NCBI GenBank assembly: GCA_028023455.1
Contig: JAQFVV010000031.1
Coordinates: forward strand, 4,344,001-4,408,000
Direction: 5' to 3'
Length of the DNA: 64,000 nt
DNA from: Epiperipatus broadwayi
Lineage: Eukaryota > Onychophora > Udeonychophora > Euonychophora > Peripatidae
The position numbers and the translations under genes are program-made. Of the stretch, positions 25,041-37,959 are shown piece by piece (positions within the stretch are counted from its first letter, which is position 1; every line of letters starts with the position of its first letter). The notes beneath the pieces were generated by a model, which saw only the letters and a program-made list of their open reading frames with translations, had not been told where the DNA came from and did no database searches.

Positions 25041-28000
25041 AATTATTAATTCACCAATTGTAACAATCTTATCAACTAATAAATTTATATATAGAGAGAG
25101 AGAGAAAGAGAGAGGAGAGAAAACTTACTGTAAATTTATATTTCATGGTTTAGTGCTCTACATCTAGTGAGAATGCAGTAGGATTCAGCAAAAAATTATT
25201 AAAAATTAACTTTCTGAGAGGAAGACTAAATAAATCATAATATTATATAAAAGAAAAAGTTAGATAAATTAAAAGTAAAAAAAAATTATGTTGCAAGGGT
25301 CTTTGAATTTTATGCAAATATCCCATCAAATTGGCCTAGTAAGAAAAAAAATTGAACTTTTCCATATGAACAGCAAAACTGATAATGTCATTAAAATAGC
25401 CACTTGGCTGTTAAAAGAGTTATTGAAATTACAGGCTGACATTGAAATCCATTTAAGCTCAAAAGCCACCATTTGTAATAGTAATGGAAAGAGTGAATAA
25501 CTATTTCAATCCTTATCTATTAAAACATATAATCTGCTTCCATTTTTACAACATAAGAGAATTGAAGAAATACTGTCTTTATGCAGATTCAGGGAAACCC
25601 TCCCACACCTGCTGATTAGCACACATAATACTGTAGTTTTCATCTAGAATCCATTAAAATAAGTTTATCCTACAAGCTTATATTACAACAATCAAGGGAA
25701 TTGCAGAGGTTAAATACCTCTTAGTGGGGTAAAGTGATGTTAAATAAAAGCCATAAACTGGATGCAAGAAAATTGTTATTGTTATGGTAAACAAAGAATG
25801 CTGCAAAGATTGTGGTGAAATATATGTTATTTGGAAAGTAACAATGGATTAAAAAAATTAAAATTAGTTCTGAAGTAAAATACAATTAATAAACAACTTT
25901 TATCATCAAACTTATTGTGATGCAAATAGATAGTCAGTTAAGATATTAACTTTATACATTGTAATGATACAAATTGGGAGATATGGAGAAATAAATAAAT
26001 AAATAAAAATAATTGTTTTATTAATAGAGGTTTATAATCAATAGAGGTTTGTGCAGGCAAAGCGAATATCATAATATTCTAAGGAAAATATATTTAATAA
26101 TTCCTGGCTCATTGGTGTGATAAATGTAACTGAATAATAAGTACATAGTTGACTGATTTTACCAATTACTATATTGCATCACATCTATAACAGTATGAAA
26201 TAAATCAGCTATACATGTCTCAAAATAAAAGTAAATTAGAGTGAAATCACATTTGTAAGATTTAATCTTTTGAATATTTGAATGAACTACAATACTGGGA
26301 CAGTCAGATGAAACAGCTTGAATAAATAATGATGATCGGAATACTTAAATACTTTTATATTACTTAGGTGATCTTAACTATAGCTTCATATGCCTAAATA
26401 AAAAATACATTATTCTACAATTATACATGTCTGAGAAGTTAAATCATTCAACTGTCACTCATCTAAAGGAGTAATGTTTAGTGGTGTCTTGATTTTATTG
26501 CTGATGGTATCATCTGAAAACCATTTAACCATCTAATAACTAATCCTAATATTCTTATTTTTTCCATAATGCTAACTTTATTAACTAAGATAACTAAGTA
26601 CCATATACTAAATTTAAAAATTAATATCCAATTGTCAAGTACACTGCATATTTTAAATAATAGAATTGAGACTTTAAAAAATGTGAAAGTTTTAAATTTA
26701 ACAGAAAGAAAATAATAAATTAAGATTTGAGTACATACAAACAAATATTTAAAAATCCAATGTTTAATAAAATTGTTGGATATATTATTCATATCAGGTA
26801 TTCAAAATTTTAATTTAAAACAAATAAATAGACTCATTATTCAAAGTTCTAACAAATTCATTATTTCTAATTTATAATATATAAAAGAAAATTATGATTT
26901 TTTTTAAAAATGAATGTCTATAAAGATATAGTACTTTTATATATAGACAAATGAATTATGGGTAAACAATGTGGCTTCTTTTTTTTTTCAAGAGATTAAA
27001 TGCGGATTCACAATTCTGATACACATGGATGATTAGTAATGAAAAAAATTCAAATATTAATAATATTAAATATCTAAATACATAATAGAATAAAAAGTAC
27101 ATAAATGCAATTAAAATTAATGATAAAAACGATTAAAAAACTTGATTAAAGTAAAATAAATCAGAAGATCCTCTTTTAGTTTCAGCTTTGTCTACATCTT
27201 ATTGAAATTGCTGTGTGCACACAACAGAATGTCTGAAGGTTCGGGTTTTTATGAGTCTTGCTTTTTGATGCCAATTTGTTTTCTTTGGCAAACTTATGCT
27301 TGCTTTAAGATTACTTCATTTTTAATAGTTAAATTTCTGTTAAGCTTTAACCAATTCACATGGAGATTTTAAAGGCAAGTACCTTATAATTTGGTCAGTT
27401 GTACTATAAAAGAAACAAGTAGATTCAAAATCCGGAAATAGAATATTGAAAGATCTTGCAGTCTACATCTTCACAGAATTGTTCACATTTGATAAATTGG
27501 ATTTATTTAGTCACACATTTGTAATGCTATATAATAACTATTTTCCAGATTGTGATTAATAAGACTTTAACTTTTTTATGTATTACCAGACTCTAATGCA
27601 GTTTATTACAATTACTATCTGCTGGAATAACTAATTTGAATATTTTAATCCAGAATTTACATATCTCTTAACTTATGCAACAAAGATCAAATATCAGTAT
27701 CTTGATGCAGTAATACCATGATTGTTTTTTGAAAGATAATTCCATTAATTAAGCAAGCATATTTTTGCATATCTGTAAATAAGCTTTATTGTCTAACTAA
27801 AATTTGTAAACAAGTTAATTATTATTTTAACTAACTTTAAAAATAATTTAACTTTTTACACTTTTAAATCAAAACCATTTTCAGTATTTACAAACTTTAA
27901 TTTTATTGAATCATTATATATTTAAAATAAAACTATTAAAATTATTATTCCTTGTTTGAAATTTATAATATTTTATATCTATTTTCAAATTTATATTTTA

Positions 28001-28419
28001 CAAATAAATAATAATTATAAACTTCAGATATTGTTTTATCTTTTTCATATAACAATTTTTTTCAAAGTTTATATCACATGATGGAGATTAAAAAAACAGC
28101 TATTCTTTGCTCATTTATTATTTTTTTATAAATAAATAACTCTTTCTTGAACGATTCTCTCTTGATATTTCTAATTGATAGCAAATTAAATATATACTTT
28201 TATTTTATATTTTATAGATTTTTGATATGGAAATGATACTATTTGTATGTGATATTGAAGAGATAATATAGCAGAAAGTTTGCTTGTTAAATAAGTTTCC
28301 TAAGATGTAAAAATTAAAAAATCAGTTTTCAGATTTATTACACAATATAAGAATAATGTTGAATGAACAAATTGCTGCATTTATGAACTATATAAGAATC
28401 CCTTCATGCAATTTCCTAA
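25041..28419. other. Mostly unassigned stretch; (GA)n and a 70-codon frame
   Basis: A purine tract of GA repeats lies at about 25094-25125. A frame at 25288-25500 encodes a helical-looking peptide rich in K, L and I (SHQIGLVRKKIELF...IATWLLKELLKLQADIEIHL) in a slightly less AT-rich setting. I do not recognise it, and it may be a fragment of a mobile-element protein. A 104-codon minus-strand frame at 26478-26792 is low-complexity F/I/L-rich and is not believed. Nothing else was seen. Confidence 0.45.
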
Positions 28420-28930
28420 CAGCAGAAAAACTATATAAGTTAATTCAAGCAGGCATGCTTATACCTGTTAAGAATTCTAAATGGGCATTGCCTGTAATTT
28501 TTATATATCCAAACAAGATAGATTTGCAGTAAATATCATATACCAGTGAACAAAAACTTATAAAAAATTAATATCCATTTTCAAATGTCTGGGAGATACT
28601 TAAAATAGATCACACTACATATTATGCAAAGATTGATTTATACCTTGCTTTACAGCAGATTTAAATCTGGAAAATAACTGAGATTTTTATTATCATCACT
28701 ATCAAGAATCTATTTTATTATAGTAGGCTATCTTATGAAGTCATCATAGCCCTCAACCTTTTTCAAGTAAAAATGAATGTTTCAACAGATGGAAAGTTTA
28801 ATACTGTATTCCAATGACATTTGGACGAAAGCTGATGATTCTAATAATTCTTTAGTTTCAGACGTAAGATACTATTTATTGATGACTTTATATTTACTAT
28901 TTCTAATTATAAGTCATTTTCAAGTGATGA
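28420..28930 (+). pseudogene. Ty3/gypsy-like pol (reverse transcriptase) remnant
   Basis: The first frame reads EKLYKLIQAGMLIPVKNSKW followed by ALPVIF (28424-28505). This matches the start of LTR-retrotransposon RT (L...GII.PV.SP.A.P...). After a frame break come YPFSNVWEILK and YYAKIDL (about 28570-28640), the counterpart of YP.P..D.L...G...F.KLDL. The active-site strand reads FIDDFIFTIS at 28875-28904, a Y-x-DD motif with F for Y and both aspartates kept. This order is diagnostic of an LTR-type pol rather than a LINE. No RNase H, integrase or paired LTRs were found. At least two frameshifts and several stops make it dead. Gypsy is preferred to BEL or retroviral pol, but only by look. Confidence 0.65.
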
Positions 28931-28985
28931 TTAAAAAAAAAAGCAATTTGATTTGACAAATATTCATGTAATTTTCTGTAAGCTC

Positions 28986-30660
28986 AAATAATGGATATAC
29001 AAATAAAATAAGATTCATTAAAAATTAAAGAAGAAAGAACAACATTGTGAAGATTGTTGTTAACAGTATTTGTCATTCAACTTGCGGAAATATATGAAAT
29101 GCACATGAATCATGTTTATGTCACCATACGTTTTATTTTTGCCTAAAAGTAATATATTTTTATACAAATATGTAAAACATGTTTGAATGGACTAAATAAA
29201 TTGTAAAATTATCTTGAAAGATATTTATATTGAAATCGGAGTGCAATTTAAAGATAAAAGTGCTTTAAATAAATTGGGATATGGAAGCAGAAATTGGAAG
29301 GAGATAGATTTGTGGACAGAAAAACTATAAATGGAAAAATAAAAAAGATGAAATGGTAATGAAGCATGTAGATGAAAGCTCTGTAGTGTTGAATTATATT
29401 TTGATTAATAGAAAATATATATTTTAAAAATATAATGTGCTTAATAGATTCATTACAGAACGTTCATGATCTATTAATAATACTTATAAGCTAGAGATCT
29501 AAACGTTATTAGAAATACAATAATAAGAGTAAATATATCTATATTTCAGAAATATTTCAATGAATTTAACTTACAACTTACAAATCATTATTGCTCAGAT
29601 ATGAAATAAGTCTGAGCCATCTTTACTAAATTAACTAACTTCATTGTAGGGAAAAAAGTACAATTCAATTATATATTTTTTATTGAGACAATATGAGCAG
29701 AAAGATAAAAGTATGAAAATTACTCATTTACAAAAATTGATTGTAAGAAATATTGTGAAATAGTCTGGAAAAAGATTATTGACATTAAAGAAATATGGCT
29801 GTGAAATGGCAAGCCATAAATGAGAATTGAAATCTCAATAATACAAAATTTTACTTTTGTGTTGAAAGGAAAATTATTTCATGAATAAAATGAAAAGATG
29901 TTACAATTGCTAAAAAAGAGATGATATTTCGAAGTTTATGAAATATTTCTACAATGAATTATAGTAGTATAATATAGAAAAGGAAAACAAAATATCCAAT
30001 AAACATAACATCAACTAAAATGTCATATATTGTAAATAAAAAGGTGAGTCACTACAAAGACAAAAAAAGCTTCAGGAAATGATAGAAAATTTAGAAGTAG
30101 GCAAAGAAATAGAAAAAGTGTTGACAGAACTATATTTATGCAAAATGTTTAAATGGAAAAGTGTACCTGATAGTAAAGAATGCAATAGTGATGCAGTATT
30201 TATATTTAAGAAATGTGCAAAAGAATAAATTAGAAATTACAGACCTAGTAATTTTTTAATCAGTTATAAATTAAAACTTGCAGGTCTATCAGTATTTTAT
30301 CAGCTGACTAAGATCATTATAAGTTAACTGCAGAGAACTCTGCACTTCAGCCATTTAAAAACAAATTCATTTAAAAGTGGTTATAGATCATATTATAAAG
30401 ACATTTGACTCTATAAGCTTTTTGTTATATATAAAGCAACATCATTTTATATACCTAGAGTATACTAAATTTAAAAGAATTTATTAAAATGCTACAGCTG
30501 TAATTAAGCTACACAATGATATTAAGAAGATTAACATTGATAAAAGTATATAGTAGGGTGATTCATCACTTCAAAATGTTTTATAGCAATTTAATTGGAA
30601 ATATTTTGTGATTAAAATAAGAAATGAAGGAAATAAAATAAATGAAAATAATAATCAAAT
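28986..30660 (+). pseudogene. RTE-like LINE copy D, internal part
   Basis: Blocks collinear with the RTE element at 40892-44068 can be followed. 'aagaacaacattgtgaagattg' near 29040 matches 41565. 'gtgttgaattatattttgattaatagaaaa' near 29385 matches 41957, the EN-to-RT linker. 'atgctacagctgtaattaagctacacaatgatattaagaagattaacattgataaa' near 30490 matches the RT stretch at 43175-43235. It lacks the 5' UTR and start of EN as well as the 3' end, stopping near 30660 just before a hairpin element. The coding frame is riddled with stops. The RT core between the matched blocks is badly eroded. Confidence 0.65.
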
Positions 30661-30725
30661 AGCTTTATTCCTTGAGAGTTCATAAGAAGTTTGAATATCA
30701 GAAGTTTTAAACAACTAAACATCAC

Positions 30726-30968
30726 ATGATCACCATTCTTTATGCTTACACAAGCTGTTTACACAGAGGCTAAACTCTCCATACAGGAGCGCCCTCAGTA
30801 TAAGCCAGAATAATCAATGGATGCAAGAAGATTTGTGCATAAAATTTCCATCTAGTGCCTATTCATCCAATATCCCCAGACTAGTTTCTAGCTTGTGGTG
30901 TATTATAATATATGGAGAGTTTAGCCTCTGTGTAAACAACTTATGTAAACATAAAGAATGGTGATCAT
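30726..30968. mobile_element. TIR MITE, family M1 copy 1 (~243 bp)
   Basis: The ends 'atgatcaccattcttta' and 'taaagaatggtgatcat' are inverted repeats. Pairing continues through 'cagaggctaaactctccat' against 'atggagagtttagcctctg', giving ~55 bp TIRs with one gap. The centre is unique and contains 'aatcaatggatgcaag' and 'tgtgcataaaat'. That centre recurs inverted at 31251-31393 and as a full palindrome at 49367-49582. Noncoding and non-autonomous. Confidence 0.85.
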
Positions 30969-31250
30969 ATATTATGTTTAGTAGTTTAATACCAATCCTG
31001 CCCAATAGGAGGATTATGGTGACTCTGGTTATTAAAGAACAAAAGACATCAAAAAGTATGGATTCTGAACTGAATTCAGATCTGTATAAGTTTATAAGCT
31101 AATGAGTTAGGATTGAAAACATTTTTGTATTTTCATTTTGGACTCAAAGCTTTATAGTTAGCTAATAAGGTAAAAGGTGGCTACTGAAGAGTTGCATTAG
31201 ATCTATGATCTAGGTGCACTGCTCTCAAATCCAAGGCTCCTCACTGATGA

Positions 31251-31393
31251 AAGCCACAAGCTAGAAACTTGTCTGGAGATATTGGATGAGTAGGCATTAG
31301 ATGGGGATTTTATGCACAAACCTTCTTGCATCCATTGATCACTCTGGCTTGCACTGAGTGGTGCTATTGTATGGAGAATTTGGCCTCTTTAGT
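31251..31393 (-). mobile_element. MITE family M1, partial inverted copy
   Basis: This is the reverse complement of the internal part of the element at 30726-30968. Shared blocks are 'cacaagctagaaact', 'ggagatattggatga', 'ttttatgcacaaa' and 'cttgcatccattgat', ending 'gtatggagaatttggcctct'. It lies 280 bases away in opposite orientation. It lacks one outer TIR. Confidence 0.8.
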
Positions 31394-31621
31394 GTCAGAA
31401 GTGTTAGACTGGAATTGATCTGAGGACTTTATTATTCAAATCATCTGGATTTTGTAGACAAGGTGTTGTTTTCATAAATAATGTTTCAGACCTGCTGAAT
31501 ATGGAATAAGCACCATTAAATGAAAACAAATATAGAAACAAAAAAAAATATTAAAAAAATAATATTCATTGGATTTTAAAAAAAAGGGAAGATAAATACA
31601 TAAAGATTGATATTTAAACAC

Positions 31622-31956
31622 TAAGGATTTTTCATCCCAACGCATGCACTGTTTCTGTTTTTTTTTTTTTTATAATTTCTCAATGTTGTCTTGTTGAGTA
31701 TTGAGATACAAGATAGATACTTTTGAAAAGGTAAGTCTTATCTTTAAACATACTTTCTAATTATATAGGTCAATCATCTGCTTTAGATTGGCCTATATAA
31801 TTAGAAAGTAGGTTTAAAAATAAGATGACCACTCTTATCTTTTCAAAAGTCTCTATTATGTGTATTAATTTGAGTTTCCTCAATACTTAACAAGACATGA
31901 TTGAGATATTATTAAAAAAAAACAGTATAGCACATGTGTTAGGTTGAAAAATCCAT
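31622..31956. mobile_element. Long-hairpin MITE, ~335 bp
   Basis: The left arm begins near 'aaggatttttcatcc' and the right arm ends 'gttgaaaaatcc'. Between them paired blocks include 'tattgagatac', 'acttttgaaaagg'/'tcttttcaaaagt', 'tcttatctttaaacatactttctaattatatagg' with its reverse complement, and the loop flanks 'tcaatc'/'gattgg' around ~10 unpaired bases near 31776. The arms are nearly identical near the loop and diverge outward. No coding frame. Confidence 0.9.
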
Positions 31957-33089
31957 ATCTTTTAAATTACATACCATCTTTGCTTCATGTAAATACAATT
32001 AAATGTTACATAAAGATTGATAGCTATGAATGAGACAGAAAATAGATGAAATTAATGCCTTGGTAATAAATAACACTTCATATTAGAATTGAATGTGGCT
32101 ATTACTTGAAAAGAAAGATTAATGACTGTGTTTGCCATTGCCTATATATACTAGTTTTAGACTTGGATATTTAATAGAAAAACAGCATAAATTACAACTT
32201 CAGAGATATAGGTAAGAGAGTAAACAAGAATTATTGACATTATTGAGAGAATTAAAGTTAAAGTTGGGATTGAACTGAATATGTTAGTAGAATAGATAAC
32301 AATAGATGAATCCTAAACCAAATACTAAGTGATTTTGAAAGAGCTAAAAAGAATATATGTGATATGATACCCTTTTTTTTAATTTCTTTTTTTTGAAAAA
32401 AATATAATTTCAAAAAAAATGTAAACCCTCTTAAAATTCCTGTTTTAGTATCAAAGAAGGAAATCAAATTGAGAAAACATTAGATACTGGATGACCTCAA
32501 AAGTGCATGGTCTTGTGTATAAAATTGTTTGGATGATGATGAATTATCGACGTCTATTGGTAGTTACTCTGAAGTTTTTTTAATGTCTACTTATGTTATT
32601 TTATAATTTTTATTTTTTTAAAATTCGGTTTATACTAAAATAGACTGAAATCTTATGAAAATTATTCATGGAAATTTAACAGCACATATGTATTTCCGTT
32701 TAATTTTTATATATTATATAAACTAATTATGTATATTTCTAATTTTTGAAAGTGTTAAAGATGAATAGTTTTTGAGAACAAAAGAAAAGTTTTCTATCTA
32801 ATTAGTTGTCTTAATTAAGAATCTTAAATGTCAAGTCTGAACAAGTAGGTCATTTATTCTCATTTAGCAAAATATATGTAGTTTTATCATTTTTCAGTGT
32901 GGCTTAGTTATTGATAAAATTAATTCAAAAATAATATAATTAGACTTTGAAGCTCGAACTTTTAAGACATCAAAATCAATTAATGGTCCAATCTTACGTA
33001 AGTAGTTATTATCTTCTTTTTTTAAATATTTAATTTAAAATTTATTCAGCTTATATCACAGTTTGGTAATTAATGTATAGTCGTTAATA
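31957..33089. other. Noncoding stretch
   Basis: No supported feature. The minus-strand 69-codon frame at 32258-32467 is F/L-rich low complexity and is not believed. Confidence 0.5.
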
Positions 33090-33838
33090 TTCCATTTTGA
33101 AAGCAAAGTTACTTTATGGAAGGAACAGATTATAAAAGTGATTTTTTCCATAATTTTTACCAAGTCAAATTTCATGTTTATCATTAAGAATATAAATCAA
33201 CTTAGGTGATGAAATACAACATGGACTTATATAACTGTTATTTTATTTATTGTATGAAGATGAGACTTGGTTACTGATGTAATATAAAGGCATTTAAAAA
33301 ATTTCATTGAAGGTTTTTTTTAAAAAATTCTATAAATACAATGGCAAGATCATAAAATTAATATCTTTTTCAACTTGTTTGAATATAATATTATAGAATC
33401 TACTATTATAAAATCACATCTTTGTTGGATTGAACACATGAAATGATTGACAATACAAGACTCCTTAAAAAAAAATCATAGTGAATTTTAGCACAGTTTT
33501 TATGGAAGAAGCAGATTCCATTTTTATTTTAAAGTTTATCTTGAACGCATTCTGAAGAAGTTGATTGTTTTTATTGGGTGGGTATGGCTAAAGATAGAAT
33601 CCTTTGGTGAGCTACAATTAAATATGGCATTGAAGTATTTCATAAAAGAAGTTAAATAATAGTATCTCAAAATATCTTATATATAGAATAACGAATTAGC
33701 ATGTTCAATATGTGGATGTATCTGGTTTCTTTAATTATTATAATATTCATAGTAAGTATATTTTTATTTTGTCTTTTTTCTCTCTCTTGGAATTGGAATA
33801 GCCATAGTTATTTATGACTGACTGCTGATGATGATAAG
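33090..33838 (+). pseudogene. LINE 3' fragment, same family, copy 2
   Basis: Eroded pieces follow the order of the copy at 24020: 'tataactgttattttatttattgtatgaagatgagacttgg' near 33230 equals the VIL..LLY..ETW segment, then 'ttgttggattgaacacatgaaa' near 33422 equals the W.EH segment, then 'ggtatggctaaagatagaatcctttgg' near 33582 equals 'agatatggcaaagaatataatacattgg' near 24777. It ends in the shared 3' UTR 'tctcttggaattggaatagccata' with a (TGA)n-like tail 'gctgatgatgataag'. This copy shows best where the element stops. Frame not recoverable. Confidence 0.6.
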
Positions 33839-35690
33839 TAGTGAATAAAAAAAATTTAACATTAAAAATAAACACTACACTACAATATATAAAATATTCT
33901 CTATTATTATTCCAATAATCTTCATGTCATCTCACTTATATAATTTGATACATATAAATAATGTATCAAAAATGGCAATGTAATCATTCTTACTTGTATA
34001 ATTAATTATATTACATATACAAAAAAAATTAAAGTATATAATTCAAAAACTATAGAACATAGTCAAAGTGAAGTATTTGTGTCTGTGGGTGTCATTTTTA
34101 TATATACATTTATTAAACAATGGTGTGATTTATTTTTTTTTATTTAACATTAAAGATGTAAACACAGCAAGAATTTAGTCTGCATTGATTTGTGCATTAA
34201 TGTTTAGCATTTTGTATTTATATATGCTAGAAATTGTTTATATAAGTTAGACTTAATATGAGATGAAATCTGCTTATATATAATTTATAGAGATTTTACA
34301 GATTATTATAATAATAAAAAAGATTCTGATGTTGGAATAATTACTTCATTTCAATATTTAGATGACTCATAATTACAACACATGTTTTGACCACACTGGA
34401 ACATTTTATATCATTTTAAGTGTAAATTATCATATACACATGTTTATGTTGATGGTTAATAAACATATTGGATTACTTCTGCAAAATGCAAATTCGGTGT
34501 TATTTTGTTTAGGTTTATACAAACAAGATGTTTACATGTGTTGTCATTTATATTTTATTTGTACTTTTTTTTTAATTATTTTCAACTTTATTCTTATACT
34601 TCAAAACACATAATTGCACTTATTGGACAAAACCCATATTAATGATATGTATGTAAAAAAGAGATCAATAGTTAAAACTAATGATATTATAATATAATAC
34701 ATATGTATTTGAATTTTATTAAATTTAAAACTGTAGTAAAGGTTAAATGAAATATATTAATTTCTATTCTAATAGAAAGAGTGATTTATAATTACTTATT
34801 AGAAAAAATTATTTGCAAGAATAAATACTGTCATAGTAAATTTGCTTATGAATTAATACATTGTTTAATTATTATTAGATGGCTATAAGTCAATATTTTC
34901 TGTTGACATTTTGTGAAAAATGTTTCCTTAGAATGGTCTGTCATTTTATTTATTAGTGCTTCACTGTTATAGTTATCATTGGGATTATGTAACCCATGCA
35001 TTTTACTTCTAGTCCCTTTTTCTTTTACCACCAATTTTTTTGTAACATGTACACTTCAGCCAGAAACACAAATGACCAGATTGAAATTACTGTATTTTAA
35101 TTATATTATGATGAAGCAGTCGGATCTAAATTCGATCCTAGCTTCATGATATCTCACTTGTAGCCCACTTCAAACCTTAGTACTAACCATGAATTTCCAA
35201 ATGCAATAGGTCTTTATACATTCAATACACGCTAGTTTCATTAAAAAAACAGTATTATACAAAAATATGTTAAAACCAACTAGTTTAATATTTAAACTAG
35301 CAGTATCATTAATAAATTCATGATAAAATTATTCATAAATTTATATATATTATAACTGCATGGATTGTGTGGATATATTTATAAATATTTAAATATATAT
35401 ATTCGTTATAAAGTTTCATTGCATGGAAGGTTTTATTTTACTTTTAAACAGTTTGTTCAAATTTCAGTGATTAAAAGGTACATTCTTTCAATAAGCTTTT
35501 AGATTATCCTTTACTAAAAACAATGAGGAATTTTTATTAATTAGCAAAAAGATAATAATTTAAAATGTAAGGACGGTTCCTAATTAAAATCATTTTTCTG
35601 GTTTACAAATTCATTTTCTGATTAGAAAATGAATTCAAAGTTAATGAATTTGAAAGCCTTATCAAAGGAATGTATCTAAGATCAATTAGT
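33839..35690. other. Noncoding stretch
   Basis: Nothing recognised in either strand apart from spurious short frames at 34362-34613 and 34846-35034. CpG begins to be more common from about 35100. Confidence 0.5.
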
Positions 35691-35696
35691 AAAAAT

Positions 35697-36260
35697 TTGT
35701 AACTTTGATAAGGTAATAAGCTTTAGCCTGAAGGCATCGAGAGTTGGTAGGCAGGAAACCAGAGAAAACAGGTATAAATAGCCCGAAAAAGTTTGGAGAG
35801 GGAGAAGCCATTTTTGTTTTGAAAGAAGTGCTATTAGAAGTTATGTGCATCTTAAATTATGAAGCTTTATAGTGTCTCCATCATGGTGAGGGGCTAACTT
35901 TGGGAATCTGACTGCTGGGCCCAAAGTCCCCAGAAGCTCTTCAATGTGGCTGCTAAACTAAACCTTTCCACACCAATCATGCTGCCAAAAACCCAAAAGA
36001 ATCAATTCAAAATGCGCGCCTATGTTTCAAACCAACTGGACTCTGCCATGTAAACTAAGGAACCAACCATGGAAGGAATGGTAACAAATGAACCGTAATT
36101 TTCTGGCCAGTTTTCAAACTTTAATTTACACTACCTTTAAATTAAGTACTGTTAAAAGCTCTTCTCATTTCTTAATGCATTAATCTGTATAAATAATTCT
36201 CATTTTTCTATCTCTAGTCTTTAAAATTAATACTTTGTTAAATTTCCCTTTCTCACAATG
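35697..36260 (+). promoter_or_regulatory. LTR-like segment with TATA box (tentative)
   Basis: The segment opens with TG ('tgtaactttgataagg') and could end in CA at 'tttctcaca' (36259), just before 'atggcgatttg', which resembles the primer-binding start TGGCGA of many gypsy elements. A good TATA box, TATAAATA, lies at 35773-35780 in a GC-richer context. The stretch is clearly less AT-rich than its flanks. No second LTR copy was found, so a solo LTR, an eroded LTR or an ordinary pol II promoter are all possible. 'cttatcaaag' and 'ctttgataag' near 35659 and 35702 form an inverted repeat across the proposed left end. Confidence 0.3.
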
Positions 36261-37959
36261 GCGATTTGTTTCACTAACTGTAGTATATATATTTATTAAA
36301 TAATTATTAATATTTATTTTTATTATATGCCAGTAATTTTTCGACTCGATGATATTCCCTTTGTTTCATTAATACCATTCTATTAATCATCGAGTCAAAA
36401 GAATTTATTAAATATTTACTATTTTACTAATGGCTGATATTGACTATTAGCTATTTCTAACCTATGCCCCTGGCTATTTTCTTGAGTTTCACCAATATTT
36501 ATTTATTCATATATAATGTTAAAATGGTTTGCAAAAAGATCGATAAAGGAATTAAATGAATATATTCTAATTTAAATGTTATGCTTTCTATTAATATTCA
36601 GGGAGGGCATGATATTTAGGGTATCATTAGCATAACTTTTATAATTGCCTTAAGTACTTTTAGTTAAAGCTTGTTCGACTTTAATTCAACATGATCAGGT
36701 CATCATGTAGAGCATTTTTTATATAAATTGGGTTTTATTATTTAAACATGATGATTATCAAGTCATCATTTTCCGAACATTACTGCCGTGAGCCATCTCC
36801 TGCTTCATAGGCTTGTCATTGGTGATACTATTTTTACTTTAATTACCAAGAAAGAAACCACTTCCTCCACTTGCTCATTCTTTATTATATTGGGACACCA
36901 AAGGTTCACGGCTATGACCTGACCTGGCTTTCCCTGTGTTCCATGTCTCCTTGATAGGGCAGAAAGACTTGTAAAACACAAGCCGCCCTCCTATTTAAAT
37001 CACCGACAAGCCATTATTTCTCGTATTCATTTTTATAACTCATAAGATATCAGTACCGTTTACTTCTCAGCTCAAATAAAGCCCCACTCTCATGCTCGTA
37101 AATCATGATGAATTGATTTCATTAAAGTTGAACAAATTCATATTCATTTATAATTAAGTAAGTTTTCTATTAAAGTTATGCCCTAAATATATATCTTGCT
37201 CTTTGTGAATTGATTTACGAATGTGAAAATGAATCTCACAATCTTTCTTTTAGAATTAGAATAATAATTTCTGTCGAAGCCAAATACCTTTATCTACCTT
37301 TATTTACGTGTCAGGGCATAGACATATATAATCCCTCTATAATATTGTGTAATAGTTATTGGCATATAATAACGACTGCCATTCTTATTGTAAATTGTAA
37401 ATTCCATTTTAAAGACTAGAGGCAATCTTTATAATCTTAATCATAAAAGTTGACAAAATATTTATTATTATTAAACATTCTATTAACACATTTGGTTTTA
37501 ACTTTATTATTCAATAATTATTTTTATATTAATGCTCGCTGTCAGTATTGGCAACCCGAACATAAATATATGAATTGACTTATAAATATCCTTAGTTATT
37601 TTATTGTACATTTGTAAAGTCAGATCAGGGGTCTCAAATCATCATCATCCATTGAGCTAGTTTCTTGGCGCATAGTCATGCACCGTCGACTTATGTCATC
37701 CATTGACTTGATCTGAGCTCATGAGTTGGGTTTGAATTCAGTTTGGTTCGACTGAGTTTGAATCCGACTTTGAGTTTAGGTTGTTATTGTGGATGTAACA
37801 TTACCAAAATCAGATAATTTCAACTTTGTCATCTGTATTTCAGGCTAAAGTTCAAGTCTAGTCTGATTGATTCAACATGTTCACCTTTTTATTGTTTTTG
37901 TTTTTTTGCTTTTAAAAGTTTTGGCTAGTTCCTCAGTTAAGAATATCTATCATTCTATA
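36261..37959. other. CpG-retaining unassigned stretch with promoter/poly-A-like strings
   Basis: Between 36780 and 37120 the base composition is closer to balanced. 'cctatttaaatcaccg' (36990) could be a TATA element and 'aataaagcccc' (37076) a poly-A signal. 'tattggcaacccgaacata' near 37545 resembles the PBS junction seen after gypsy LTRs. No long open frame exists, and no repeat partner to prove an LTR was seen in the window. Confidence 0.35.
36337..36405. repeat. Short inverted repeat
   Basis: 'ttcgactcgatgat' and 'atcatcgagtcaaaag' face each other about 37 bases apart. The 11 bp core gactcgatgat/atcatcgagtc is perfect and holds two CpG. Its role is unknown. Confidence 0.7.

Noticed and set aside
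24895-25167. 90-codon frame with hydrophobic stretch
   Set aside because: It overlaps the 3' UTR of a LINE copy and a GA microsatellite; the apparent membrane segment comes from T-rich sequence.
26478-26792. 104-codon minus-strand frame
   Set aside because: Composed mostly of F, I, L, K and S from AT-rich DNA, with no motif; length is reachable by chance.
34846-35034. 62-codon minus-strand frame beginning MVVKEKG
   Set aside because: Looks less biased than most but matches nothing I know and has no context.
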